Part shown: positions 33,359 to 41,465 of the stretch, in pieces | How positions within the stretch are numbered: the stretch's first letter is position 1 | Layout: each line of letters begins with the position of its first letter | Source of the DNA: an uncultured Collinsella sp. | GTDB lineage: Bacteria; Actinomycetota; Coriobacteriia; Coriobacteriales; Coriobacteriaceae | NCBI GenBank assembly: GCA_900542905.1 | Contig: UQPF01000008.1 | Coordinates: 49,998 to 113,997, forward strand | Direction of reading: 5' to 3' | Length of the DNA stretch: 64,000 bases | Program-made: the position numbers and the translations under genes | Notes under the pieces: generated by a model | Databases searched by the model: none | Seen by the model: only the letters and a program-made list of their open reading frames with translations | What the model was told of the DNA's origin: nothing

Positions 33359-33717
33359 CTATATGGCCAGGGGGATGCAGCAGGCGCAGTTCTCAAATCC
33401 ATATCCGTATATTTCCGAGCGAGTCGAGAAATAGAGTTTTACGGCGCCGGACGGCTCGACCACCGCGCCTACCGACTTGCCAAAGCGCTCCGACGTGAAC
33501 GCCATGGTCAGGATATTCGACTTCGGCCTCAGACGCTCGGGAAGCACGAGTGCAGCGCCCGAGGAGAGCTCGCACGCGTCAGATGACGACATCGACCCCG
33601 AGACATAGCTGAACCTGACGATGAGGATGCATGTTGCGATGATCCAGCAGTCCGCCTTTACGGTGCAGCCAAGAAGACCGACGTTGCCACCGCCGAGATA
33701 GCTCGGGGATACAGAAT
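33359..33717 (-). CDS. Silent tail-tip C-terminal cassette 4
   Basis: Start-less cassette of about 115 residues after DSVS, opening PSYLGGGNVGLLGCTVKADC and ending ENCACCIPLAI. It has six cysteines. Its G+C content is close to the phage average. It lies between core A and core B, tail to tail with cassette 5, so segment A-B holds two alternative ends in opposite orientation, as in R64 shufflon segments. The ATG at 33592 is internal and has no supporting ribosome site. Confidence 0.75.
33706..33717 (-). repeat. Recombination core B
   Basis: ATTCTGTATCCC on the minus strand, preceded by TAGG (the stop of cassette 3 plus one base) and followed by CGAG as in core A. Confidence 0.85.
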
Positions 33718-33718
33718 C

Positions 33719-34050
33719 CTAATTGGCAATCCAGATGCAGTGTCCAATGTTGCGCCCTTGGCTAGCAACTGCCGCGCTAATAAAGACAACTTTGCCAGAT
33801 TTCTGAACCTCGACTTCTGCAGTGCTGTTGTTGACGGTGCCGTTTGAAGATGTACGCACAGCCGGCGCAAGGAATGATTGAGTCGGACGGAATTCAACGG
33901 GCAACGTCCCTGCATTCCATAACTGTGATGATTCCTGAATGAAATTCCAAGACATCTCTACCAGGAAACCCTTTTTACGGTAAGCCACATAGGGACCCGA
34001 GAAGTCTTTCCCATATAAGAACTGATAGCCAACCTCGCGGGATACAGAAT
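33719..34050 (-). CDS. Silent tail-tip C-terminal cassette 3
   Basis: Start-less cassette of about 106 residues after DSVS, opening REVGYQFLYGKDFSGPYVAY and ending NIGHCIWIAN. Several beta-strand-like stretches and an Asn/Ser/Thr-rich loop (SSNGTVNNSTAEV). Hand-counted blocks are near or below 50 % G+C, lower than the constant part of the gene, suggesting a different origin. In the strand of the expressed gene but without promoter or start. Confidence 0.75.
34039..34050 (-). repeat. Recombination core C
   Basis: ATTCTGTATCCC on the minus strand, preceded by TAGC (stop of cassette 2 plus one base), followed by GCGAGG. Confidence 0.85.
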
Positions 34051-34051
34051 G

Positions 34052-34365
34052 CTACACGCAGAGATATACAAGCTGGCCGAACATCCAGGAGCCCTGGGGT
34101 ATCGAGACCCCTTTGGACTCTATGAATAGCTTGGTCCCGATTACCGACAGCAAGATGCGGGGGTCGGTTGTGTCTTGCGAAATGAGGAGCGAGTTATACC
34201 TAGATCTTGTCATTGGCATTGCGTCGCTTAACAACAGCGCGTCCCAGGCTCCTATGGGCTTCTTTAACGTGCCGGACACCGTGACCACGACAATCTTTCC
34301 AGCCTTGTAAACAGTAATCGGCACATCGGCAATGTTGCAATCGACGAAAGACGGGGATACAGAAT
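34052..34365 (-). CDS. Silent tail-tip C-terminal cassette 2
   Basis: Start-less cassette of about 100 residues after DSVS, opening PSFVDCNIADVPITVYKAGK and ending MFGQLVYLCV. Predicted beta-rich (KIVVVTVSGTL; ILLSVIGTKLFIES). Sampled G+C is about 52-57 %, below the phage average. It would replace the present C-terminus if the region were rearranged. The internal ATG at 34324 has no good ribosome site. Confidence 0.75.
34354..34365 (-). repeat. Recombination core D
   Basis: ATTCTGTATCCC on the minus strand, preceded by TAGC, where TAG is the stop of the expressed tail gene; followed by CGTC. Confidence 0.85.
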
Positions 34366-34366
34366 G

Positions 34367-35074
34367 CTAGAAACAGCAAAACATCACCGGGATAGTCTCG
34401 GCATCGCCCTTATAAGTCTGCACTATCATCCAACGCTGTTTCCCCGCCGACGAGACCGCCGCCTGGCGAATAAATCGCACGCCGGACAGTGGAAAGGCGA
34501 GCACGAAATTTCTGGCCTTGATTTCCGTATCGAACTCGTCGTAATAAAACGGGCCGTACTGCTTGTTGGCAGAAAAAGTCACGCTGCGCACGACATGGGA
34601 TACAGAATCCCCGAGGGTCGCGAGCGAGGCCACGGGGTCGAAGAGCCTCACGGGCGTGCCGACGCTGATGCCGTCCAGCGGGATGCGCCAGAGCTTCAGG
34701 TCGTTGGAGGTCGTCGCGGGGTCCGCCGCCGTCCCCGTGCTGGGCGTGCCCTTGACGACGACGGGCGTGATGCTCTCGATGCCCGCGCTGGTCTTCGCGT
34801 AGCGGGCCACCACGAGGTCGTTGCGCTTCTGTCCCTGCGTGCCGCTCTGGACGGTCAGGTTCGTCGCCGCCTGGTTCCAGAAGCGCTTGCCGCCGACCAT
34901 GCCGACGCCGGTTCCGAGCGTCGCTCTGTTCGCGCTCGCCATCGTGAGCTTGAAGTCGTCGCCGTACCCCAGCACGCAGTCCGCCTTGCCGATGGTCGCG
35001 ACGTTGAGCGCCGACAGGTCGTCCGAGCTGATATGCTTGGTCCCCGTCATGCCGTCCACGATTTCAAATGCCAT
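34367..35074 (-). CDS. Receptor-binding/tail-tip protein with switchable C-terminus (expressed copy)
   Basis: 235 residues. The constant part (1-155) opens MAFEIVDGMTGTKHISSDDL and contains VGGKRFWNQAATNLTVQSG and QGQKRNDLVVARY, a layout I know from receptor-binding or baseplate-type proteins of gut siphophages. Residues 156-159 (DSVS) are encoded by core E. The variable part (160-235) ends KGDAETIPVMFCCF; its stop lies one base before core D. It lies in the tail operon between collagen-like tail genes and the lysis genes. Swapping the C-terminus would change host-surface binding. The receptor-binding role is inferred from position and design. Confidence 0.8.
   Translation of the reverse strand: MAFEIVDGMTGTKHISSDDLSALNVATIGKADCVLGYGDDFKLTMASANRATLGTGVGMVGGKRFWNQAATNLTVQSGTQGQKRNDLVVARYAKTSAGIESITPVVVKGTPSTGTAADPATTSNDLKLWRIPLDGISVGTPVRLFDPVASLATLGDSVSHVVRSVTFSANKQYGPFYYDEFDTEIKARNFVLAFPLSGVRFIRQAAVSSAGKQRWMIVQTYKGDAETIPVMFCCF
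34597..34608 (-). repeat. Recombination core E (expression site)
   Basis: ATTCTGTATCCC on the minus strand inside the expressed gene. Here it is preceded by CTCGGGG, so GGGAT-TCTGT-ATCCC is a dyad; with the right flank of cores A or B the dyad would extend to 9-bp arms (CTCGGGGAT / ATCCCCGAG). Confidence 0.85.
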
Positions 35075-35078
35075 GTTA

Positions 35079-35309
35079 CTACTCCTTCGCGTTGCTCATG
35101 AACTGCTGGAACTCGCCGTCGTGCTTGGCGGCGAGCTTCTTGTACTTGTCCGTGCACCCCTTGCACAGCAGGCGCGTGGCCCTGCTGCCGTACTGGTCGA
35201 AGCGCTCGACCTCGCGCCAGTCCCCCGCCGCCGCAGCGCCTTGCTGTAGGTACGCGTCCGCGCCGCATCGGTCGCAGGTGTAGTGGGTGAAGTTCTCTGT
35301 CTTTGCCAT
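35079..35309 (-). CDS. Small zinc-ribbon phage protein
   Basis: 76 residues with two CxxC pairs (YTCDRCGADAYL and LLCKGCTDKYKKL), a typical zinc ribbon. The C-terminal half is helical and charged. AAGGAG precedes the ATG. It lies between the tail-tip and collagen-like tail genes in the same run, 4 nt from the former. Function unknown; it could be a tail assembly factor or a regulator. Confidence 0.65.
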   Translation of the reverse strand: MAKTENFTHYTCDRCGADAYLQQGAAAAGDWREVERFDQYGSRATRLLCKGCTDKYKKLAAKHDGEFQQFMSNAKE

Positions 35310-35319
35310 GCCTTCTCCT

Positions 35320-36006
35320 TTACTTGGTCCTCAGCCACGTGTGCGGCCCGATGCTCGGTGCCCGCACCCACGTGCCGCCGATTTTGTTCGGGTCGAACGA
35401 GCCGTCCGTCTCCAGGTACTCGCCGACGCGGTGGGCCATGATCCACGTCGTATTCGGGTCTAAGGTGTCGAGGATGTGCTGCCATCCGTACCACGAGGAG
35501 CCCGAGGCGCCGCGCCGCCACCATATGTCTGCTCCGTTCATGGCCACCTGCTTCAGATAGCCGCCCGAGTTGTCTTGCCACGGCACGAAGGTGACGAGGA
35601 CGGCGCACACCTCGCCGCCAGAAAGCCCGATGGTGGCCGCCTTCTTGAACTCGACCACCGTCTCTTTCGGATGGTTCTTCATGTACCAGCTCGGGGGCTG
35701 GTTGTTGTCGCGCGTGTCCTTGATATCGCCGCCGCTCGGCCCCTGCGGGCCCATCGGCCCCTGCGGGCCGGTCGCGCCCTTGGGCCCCTGGATGCCCTGA
35801 GGCCCCTGCGGGCCCGCCGGGCCGGTCGGCCCCGTCGGCCCCTGCTTTCCCGTCGGCCCCTGCGGCCCCGTGGCCCCCGTCTCGCCCTTGGGGCCCTGCG
35901 GGCCGGTCGCGCCCGTTGCACCCCGCGCGCCGGTGGCGCCCTGCGGCCCCGTCGCGCCCGTGTCCCCCTTCGGCCCCTTGATGTTGCCGACCAGGTACTT
36001 CGCCAT
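35320..36006 (-). CDS. Collagen-like phage tail protein 2
   Basis: 228 residues. Residues about 9-95 are an almost unbroken Gly-X-Y tract (GPKGDTGATGPQ and repeats), which should trimerise as a collagen helix. A C-terminal globular domain rich in Trp follows (WYGWQHILDTLDPNTTWIMA). Such proteins form side or tip fibres. The ATG at 36006 is preceded by AGGTGAG; the GTG two codons earlier is too close to it. It lies 2 nt after the larger collagen-like tail gene. Confidence 0.8.
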   Translation of the reverse strand: MAKYLVGNIKGPKGDTGATGPQGATGARGATGATGPQGPKGETGATGPQGPTGKQGPTGPTGPAGPQGPQGIQGPKGATGPQGPMGPQGPSGGDIKDTRDNNQPPSWYMKNHPKETVVEFKKAATIGLSGGEVCAVLVTFVPWQDNSGGYLKQVAMNGADIWWRRGASGSSWYGWQHILDTLDPNTTWIMAHRVGEYLETDGSFDPNKIGGTWVRAPSIGPHTWLRTK

Positions 36007-36008
36007 CG

Positions 36009-38144
36009 TCACTCACCTATCTCGTAGTAAAGCTCACCCGTGGATGGGTCGTATGAGAGCGGCGGGGCTGCCGCCCCGTCTGCCACGTGTGACCAGAGGT
36101 TGCCGTCGGCGTCCACCGTCAGCGAGAAGAACCCCGACAGCGGTACGGTAACGCCAGAGTCGCCGCGCTCCCCCTTCTCGCCTTTCGGGCCCTGTATACC
36201 CTGCGGGCCGCGCTCGCCCTGCTCGCCCTTCACGCCCTGCGGGCCCGTAGGGCCGGTCGCGCCCTTCGGGCCGGTCGCCCCGGTCGCGCCCGTGGCGCCC
36301 TGGATGCCCTGCGCGCCCGTCGCGCCCGTCGCGCCTTTGGGGCCCTGCGGCCCCGTGGAACCAGCTGCTCCGGTCGCGCCGACCGGGCCCTGCGGGCCCG
36401 TGGGGCCCTGCTCGCCCTTGACGCCGGTCGCGCCGCTCATGTCGGCGATCAGCGAGTAGCCGTCCGCCGACTTCACGTACAGCTCGGCGTTGTGCGGGTC
36501 CTCGACATTCGAGCCGATGACCGCGAACCCGCCGGCCTTCACGCCGTCCGTCTTCCACCCCGCCCGCATCGCGTCGTAGCTCGCGTATACCTTCGAGATG
36601 GAGAAGCCCTCGCCCGTGTCTCCCTTGGGACCTTGGATGCCCTGCAATCCCTGCGGACCGCGCGGCCCCGTCTCGCCCTGTATGCCCTGCGGCCCCTGCT
36701 TTCCCTGCACGCCCTGCGGGCCCTGCGCACCGGTGTCGCCCTTTGGGCCCTGGACGCCGGTGGCACCCATGGGGCCCTGCGGTCCGACTTCGCCCTGCGG
36801 GCCCTGCGCACCGGTGTCGCCTTTGGCGCCCTGCGGTCCGCGCTCGCCCGTGGCTCCCGTCTCGCCCTTCGGGCCTTGATTGCCCGTGGCTCCGCGCGGG
36901 ATGCCCAGCGAGAGCGTCTTGATCAGGCCCTCGCCCGAGAGCGACGCGGTGGCCTCAGCGCCCTCCGCGAGCGTGGAGACCCCGCCCATCGAGATATCCG
37001 CCTGCGCCCACGTCTGGAGCGAATTCGAGGCGTCGGACAGGGCCTTGTCGGCCTTGGCGTCCACGGCCTTGAGCGATTCCGCATCGACCTCCGCGCTGAA
37101 CGTGTAGTTGCTCAGTGAGAGGCCCCTGCCCGCGTGGTACGCGTGCCCGCCCCCGCCGCCGGCAGTCGCGCTGACTGAGTTCTTGGTCGTGGTCTCGCTG
37201 CCGACCTCGTACCTGTATGTCGCCACGCCGCGCGAGACCTGCACGATCTTCTTCACCACGGTGGCGCTGACGGTCCTGCCGTGCGCGTTGTCGCGCGCCG
37301 AGATGATGTCGCCGACGTCGACGTCGATATCCTCGTGCACGTCGACCTCGACGCTGCCCCGGGTCTGGTACTCCCTGAGCTTCTTGCCGCCCTCCTCCTC
37401 GAGCTTCGTCTCGTCGGCGTTGCTGTAGTCGTAGAGCGCGCATATCTCGTCGACGCCGAAGAGGCTCTGGGTGTGGCTGACGTTGCCCGCCGCGTCGGCG
37501 TAGAAATGGACCACGGCGCGGTTCTCGAGCTCGCCCGTGCCGGCGCACACCAGATGGTTGACGCAGCGGTGGACGCTCGTCAGCGTGAAGTCGAGCAGGT
37601 CCGAGTCGACCTTGTCCGCGTAGTCGACGACCGGGGGCAGCGATAGCTCGACCTTGCCGCCTAGGCGGCGCATCGAGACCTTGCGCCCGTTCGCCTCCGC
37701 CAGGGCCCTCAGGCCGCCGTACCCGTCCGCGAAGCGGTCGAAGGTGTAGCTGACCGCCGTATCGTCCACGGCTGCCGAGAACAGCCCGGACAGCCCCATG
37801 CGGGATATGAGGGACGCGAGCACCTCGCCCGCCTTGCCGCTCACCGCGAGGTACCCGCTGCCCGAGTCGGGGAGCAGGCGCTTGCCCGCCAGGATGCCGT
37901 GCCACGTGCGGCCCTTGCACAGGACGGTGCCGGAGGCCTCCCTGCCCGCCTCGTAGGCGACCTCGTCGACGACGCCGCCGTACTCGGTCCCGTCGATGAA
38001 CACGAGATGCCCCTCGGCGGGGGCCTCGCCGGCGCGCGCCTCGAGCTTCAGGGCGTTCTCGTCGCTGCCGAACGCGAGGTCGAGATCGAAGTCCTCGATC
38101 TCGCGGACGTCCCCGGCCGCCGGGTCGCTCACCACTAGGACCAT
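36009..38144 (-). CDS. Tail-associated protein with collagen-like repeats (ReqiPepy6 Gp37-like)
   Basis: 711 residues in three parts: residues 1-330 a phage tail/baseplate domain like those called Gp37-like (YGGVVDEVAYEAGREASGTV; KGRTWHGILAGKRLL); a coil linker; then two Gly-X-Y tracts (about 425-510 and 575-660) split by a globular insert (FSISKVYASYDAMRAGWK). It ends in a small beta domain. GGGGAG lies 5 nt before the ATG at 38144. It directly follows Dit, the usual position of the tail endopeptidase/hub gene. The internal GXY codons form DNA-level repeats. Confidence 0.78.
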   Translation of the reverse strand: MVLVVSDPAAGDVREIEDFDLDLAFGSDENALKLEARAGEAPAEGHLVFIDGTEYGGVVDEVAYEAGREASGTVLCKGRTWHGILAGKRLLPDSGSGYLAVSGKAGEVLASLISRMGLSGLFSAAVDDTAVSYTFDRFADGYGGLRALAEANGRKVSMRRLGGKVELSLPPVVDYADKVDSDLLDFTLTSVHRCVNHLVCAGTGELENRAVVHFYADAAGNVSHTQSLFGVDEICALYDYSNADETKLEEEGGKKLREYQTRGSVEVDVHEDIDVDVGDIISARDNAHGRTVSATVVKKIVQVSRGVATYRYEVGSETTTKNSVSATAGGGGGHAYHAGRGLSLSNYTFSAEVDAESLKAVDAKADKALSDASNSLQTWAQADISMGGVSTLAEGAEATASLSGEGLIKTLSLGIPRGATGNQGPKGETGATGERGPQGAKGDTGAQGPQGEVGPQGPMGATGVQGPKGDTGAQGPQGVQGKQGPQGIQGETGPRGPQGLQGIQGPKGDTGEGFSISKVYASYDAMRAGWKTDGVKAGGFAVIGSNVEDPHNAELYVKSADGYSLIADMSGATGVKGEQGPTGPQGPVGATGAAGSTGPQGPKGATGATGAQGIQGATGATGATGPKGATGPTGPQGVKGEQGERGPQGIQGPKGEKGERGDSGVTVPLSGFFSLTVDADGNLWSHVADGAAAPPLSYDPSTGELYYEIGE

Positions 38145-38950
38145 GCCGGCTCCCCCTCCTCCTCGTAGAGCGTCAGGTCGAAGCCGAAACTGTTGTCCCA
38201 CGAGACCTCGCAGGTGCCGGCCGGCACGCGCTCGAAGATGTACTCTCCCGAGCCTGCCCCGCTGCCTCGGTGCGCCTTGCCGAAGGCGTCGCGGACGTCA
38301 CCGTCGGCGGAGACCACGGAGACGGTGCGCCGCAGCGGGTCGACCTCCATGTAGCCGCCGTCCGGCACCGAGACGTCGACCTGGTACAGGTTCCCGCCGA
38401 TCCGGACCGCGGGATTGACCGCCGGCCCGTAGACGATGAACCGGGCGGGGCTGCCGGAATGCCCCGGGTTGCGCGCGTACCGCTTCGGCGGGGTCGCCCC
38501 GAGGTCGTACGGGAGGTCATGCGGCAGGTCGAGGAACTCGTACCCGGACGAGCCGTTGACGGGCGTGAACTCCGTCGTGACGCCCCTGCGCCACAGGCCG
38601 TCGAGCAGCACGACGGTGAGCTTCGCGGTGAAGAGCCCGTCCCGCACCCCGTCGACCTTCGACGCGAGGACGAGGCAGCGCTGGAACCAGTCCCCGACCC
38701 TCAGCGTCCCGGGCGTGTTGGCCGAGACGTCGAGGTCCGCGCAGCGGCGGAACTCGTCGGCCAGCCCCATGTCGGCGAAGACCGCCTTGAGCGAGGCCTT
38801 GCGGGCGCCGCGCGATGCGGTCGACAGCGCGCGGTACCCGATCTTGTAGTCCCATTCGCGGCTGAAGAGGTCGTTCGGCCTGCCGACGTAGATGCCGGAA
38901 TTGAGCGGGATGACCGCCCCCGTGCCCGACTCATATTCGATATCAGGCAT
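38135..38950 (-). CDS. Distal tail protein (Dit-like)
   Basis: 271 residues. It sits right after the tape measure gene (8-nt overlap), the standard Dit position in siphoviruses. Features such as GIYVGRPNDLFSREWDYKIG at the N-terminus and a C-terminal beta domain (GNLYQVDVSVPDGGYMEVDP) fit the phage distal-tail family, which links the tube to the tip. AAGG lies 9 nt before the ATG at 38950; translational coupling to the upstream gene is likely. Confidence 0.75.
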   Translation of the reverse strand: MPDIEYESGTGAVIPLNSGIYVGRPNDLFSREWDYKIGYRALSTASRGARKASLKAVFADMGLADEFRRCADLDVSANTPGTLRVGDWFQRCLVLASKVDGVRDGLFTAKLTVVLLDGLWRRGVTTEFTPVNGSSGYEFLDLPHDLPYDLGATPPKRYARNPGHSGSPARFIVYGPAVNPAVRIGGNLYQVDVSVPDGGYMEVDPLRRTVSVVSADGDVRDAFGKAHRGSGAGSGEYIFERVPAGTCEVSWDNSFGFDLTLYEEEGEPAWS

Positions 38951-41174
38951 ACGCGACCGCCTTCCTCGCCCTGCGCCCGAACTCCGACTCGCCCATGACG
39001 GGCGTGAACTCCGCGATGATGGAGGGCAGGTTCTCGGCCAGCCAGCCGATAACGGCCGATGCGCCGCCGTCCGCGACAACGCCCTCCCCGATGCCGGAAA
39101 TGGTCCGGTCGCCGTAACGCGGGCCGTCGGCCCTGACCGTCGCATCGAACGCCGCGGCATCCTCGACGGCCGAGACGGCCGCCCTCATGGAGCGCACCGG
39201 CATGTCCGCCGTGTCGTCGATGCCGAGGGCCGCGCCCTCCATGACGTAGCCGAAAATCTTGCGGAACACGCGCGACGGCGAGTGGATACCCAGCAGGTTC
39301 TTGGCCGCGTCGATGGCGCCGCCCACTACGCCGGTAATCTTGCTCACGACCACGCCTGCCGCGCCGCTGATTCCGTTTGCGATGCCCTGCACGATCTGCG
39401 AGCCGATGGACACCACGCGGCCCTGGATGGAGGACAGGGCGCCCATGATGGAACTGCCGATACTCGAGGCCGCCGAGGTCACGAAGCCGACCGCACCGCG
39501 GATGGCCGAGCCGAGCGAGCTGATGCCGTTGCGGCCGATGTCTGCCAAGGTGTTCGGCAGATTCTGTATCGCGCCGCGGATGGCGGACACCACGTTCGAG
39601 CCGCAGGAGCCGATGAAGCCGAGCATGTTGACCACGCCGTTGCCCAGCGCCGTGATGGCGTTGCGGCCGAGGCTGATCCAGTCGAGCGCGGACCACACGG
39701 CGAGGAACGCCTGGAAGATGGCAGGGATGTTGGCGATGAGCGTCGGTATCGCCTGCACGATGCCAAGCGCCAGCGTCACGATTGCCTGGATGCCGGCACC
39801 GAGCAGCGTCGGTGCGTTGTCGTTGATCGCGTTGGCGAGGTTCTGCACGATGACCGGCGCCTGCTCGATGAGCGTCGGCAGGCTGTCGGCGATTCCCTGC
39901 GCCAGCCCCACGATGAGGTTGGCCGCTCCCTCGGCGAGAATGCCGACGTTCTCGGCGAGCGACTCGCTCAGGCCCGTCAGGATGTTGAGCCCCTGCTCCA
40001 TGAGGGTCGGCAGGTTCTCGGACAGGTAGCCGCCGAGCTGGGTCATGATGTCGGCCGCCGACGTCGACAGCCACTCGGCCCCGCTCACGATCCCGTCGTA
40101 GAGGACCGGGCCGACCCGCGCCCCGACCTCGCCGATTCCGTCCATCGCGCCCGAGAGCGCGGTGAGGGCGCTGTCGGCGATCTGCGCGAACGCCTCGCCC
40201 ACCACGGGCGCCAGTTTGGTCACGACGCCGGGCAGCTGCTCGACGGCCGTGGACACGATTGTGGCGAGTCGGGGCACGATGTTGGACGCGGCCGTCGCCA
40301 CGGAGTCGACCAGCTCGCCGGTCAGCTTCCCCATGTCGGCGTCGTCCTTGCCCAGCTCCGTGAGCCAGTTCTCCCACGCCGCCCTCGCCATGCTGCACGA
40401 GCCCTCGATGGTCGAGGCTGCCTCGCGCGAGGTCGTTCCGGCTATCTGCATCTGCTCCTGCATCGTGTGGATGGCGAGCACGATGTTGTCGAAGGACAGG
40501 CTCGACTCGTCCACTGCGCCGTTGACGGCGTGCGCGTCCGAGATAAGGCGCTGCATCTCCTCCTTGGTGCCGCCGTATCCAAGCTTGAGGTTGTCGAGCA
40601 TGGTGTAGTTCTGCTTGGCGAAGCCCTGGTAGGCGTTCTGGAGGTCCTCCATCGACGTGCCGAAGGTGTTCGCGTTGTCGCTCATGTCGACCATGGCCGT
40701 GTTGGCGTACTCGGCCGCCTTGACCGTGTCGCCGCCCAGAGAGGAGACGAGCGCGGCCGAGAAGCCTGTCACCTGCTCCATGTACTGGTTGGCGCTCATG
40801 CCGGCCGTCTTATACGCCTCGTCGGCGTTCTTCAGCACGGTGGTCTGTGCCTGCTCGAGCTGCTGCCACTTGCCGGAGCACTGCTCGACGCTCTGCCCGG
40901 TCATGGCGGCGTAGTCCTCGAGGGACTTGCCCATGTTGCCGAAAATCTTCTGGATGCCGCCGACGTTCTGCTCGTATGCGGCGTAGGCGTTCATGCTCAT
41001 GCCGGTCACCGCCGCGACGCCGGCAGCCACTGCCGTTACTCCGGCGGCGACGAGCGATGCCGCCTTGCCGGCGGCCGCCCCGAGCTTGCTGCCGATGCCG
41101 CCAGCGACCTCGTCCACCTTCGCGGATGCCTGGTCGTCGACGCCGATTTTGACCAAGAGGTCGAGGAGGTCCAT
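38943..41174 (-). CDS. Tail tape measure protein
   Basis: 743 residues, setting tail length. The N-terminus has Ala/Val/Gly-rich helices (AAGKAASLVAAGVTAVAAGV), then the family's YEQNVGGIQKIFGNMGKSLE and SANQYMEQVTGFSAALVSSL blocks, a long hydrophobic middle of repeated helices (330-620) and the LLGIHSPSRVFRKIFGYVMEG motif near the C-terminus, characteristic of tape measure proteins. AAGGTGG precedes the ATG. It follows the two tail chaperone frames. Confidence 0.93.
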   Translation of the reverse strand: MDLLDLLVKIGVDDQASAKVDEVAGGIGSKLGAAAGKAASLVAAGVTAVAAGVAAVTGMSMNAYAAYEQNVGGIQKIFGNMGKSLEDYAAMTGQSVEQCSGKWQQLEQAQTTVLKNADEAYKTAGMSANQYMEQVTGFSAALVSSLGGDTVKAAEYANTAMVDMSDNANTFGTSMEDLQNAYQGFAKQNYTMLDNLKLGYGGTKEEMQRLISDAHAVNGAVDESSLSFDNIVLAIHTMQEQMQIAGTTSREAASTIEGSCSMARAAWENWLTELGKDDADMGKLTGELVDSVATAASNIVPRLATIVSTAVEQLPGVVTKLAPVVGEAFAQIADSALTALSGAMDGIGEVGARVGPVLYDGIVSGAEWLSTSAADIMTQLGGYLSENLPTLMEQGLNILTGLSESLAENVGILAEGAANLIVGLAQGIADSLPTLIEQAPVIVQNLANAINDNAPTLLGAGIQAIVTLALGIVQAIPTLIANIPAIFQAFLAVWSALDWISLGRNAITALGNGVVNMLGFIGSCGSNVVSAIRGAIQNLPNTLADIGRNGISSLGSAIRGAVGFVTSAASSIGSSIMGALSSIQGRVVSIGSQIVQGIANGISGAAGVVVSKITGVVGGAIDAAKNLLGIHSPSRVFRKIFGYVMEGAALGIDDTADMPVRSMRAAVSAVEDAAAFDATVRADGPRYGDRTISGIGEGVVADGGASAVIGWLAENLPSIIAEFTPVMGESEFGRRARKAVAYA

Positions 41175-41465
41175 CTACACCACCTTCAATCCCAACTTGC
41201 CGATTACGTCCGCCGCGATCTCGTCGCCGCTCCGCGTGTCCGCCGGCTCCGCCGCGCCCCGCACCAGCTCCAGGTAGGGCGTTGCGATGTAGCGCGACTG
41301 CACGGCGAGGCGGATGGACTCCGTCAGGTAGACCCTGTACGCGGCCCCCTCCGCCTCCCTGCGCTGCCTCGCGGACAGGTACCTAGCAAAAGGGCGAGCA
41401 CGCCGGGGTCCGGTGTACTCGCCCATGCAGAGCCAGAGCAGCTCCGGGTCGTCGGCGGCTAGTGA
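41175..41465 (-). CDS. Tail assembly chaperone, frameshift extension (gpT-like part)
   Basis: Second half of a -1 frameshift product. After slipping on seven T, translation reads SLAADDPELLWLCMGEYTGP and on to GDEIAADVIGKLGLKVV, 96 residues added to 132 of the upstream frame. An internal ATG at 41426 has no ribosome site, so the frame is probably only made as a fusion. It ends one base before the tape measure ATG. This mirrors lambda gpG/gpGT. Confidence 0.8.
   Translation of the reverse strand, partial: SLAADDPELLWLCMGEYTGPRRARPFARYLSARQRREAEGAAYRVYLTESIRLAVQSRYIATPYLELVRGAAEPADTRSGDEIAADVIGKLGLKVV

Larger units (their letters stand above)
33045..34608. other. Shufflon-like invertible region of the tail-tip gene
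   Basis: Five copies of ATTCTGTATCCC bound four segments. In the tail gene's strand the core is read as (G)AT TCT GTA TCC C, giving DSVS. Every segment downstream of a core is open in that one frame up to a stop that lies one base before the next core. Lengths from core to stop are 242, 314, 332, 359 and 299 bp, all equal to 2 modulo 3. Cores B-E point one way and A the other, so inversion between A and any other core swaps the expressed C-terminus. This matches the R64 shufflon layout. Confidence 0.85.

Noticed and set aside
33045..34608. Diversity-generating retroelement
   Set aside because: No reverse transcriptase, and the cassettes are wholly different sequences, not copies varying at adenines.
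35700..36900. DNA tandem repeats as an independent element
   Set aside because: They are fully explained by Gly-X-Y codons of the collagen-like tail proteins.
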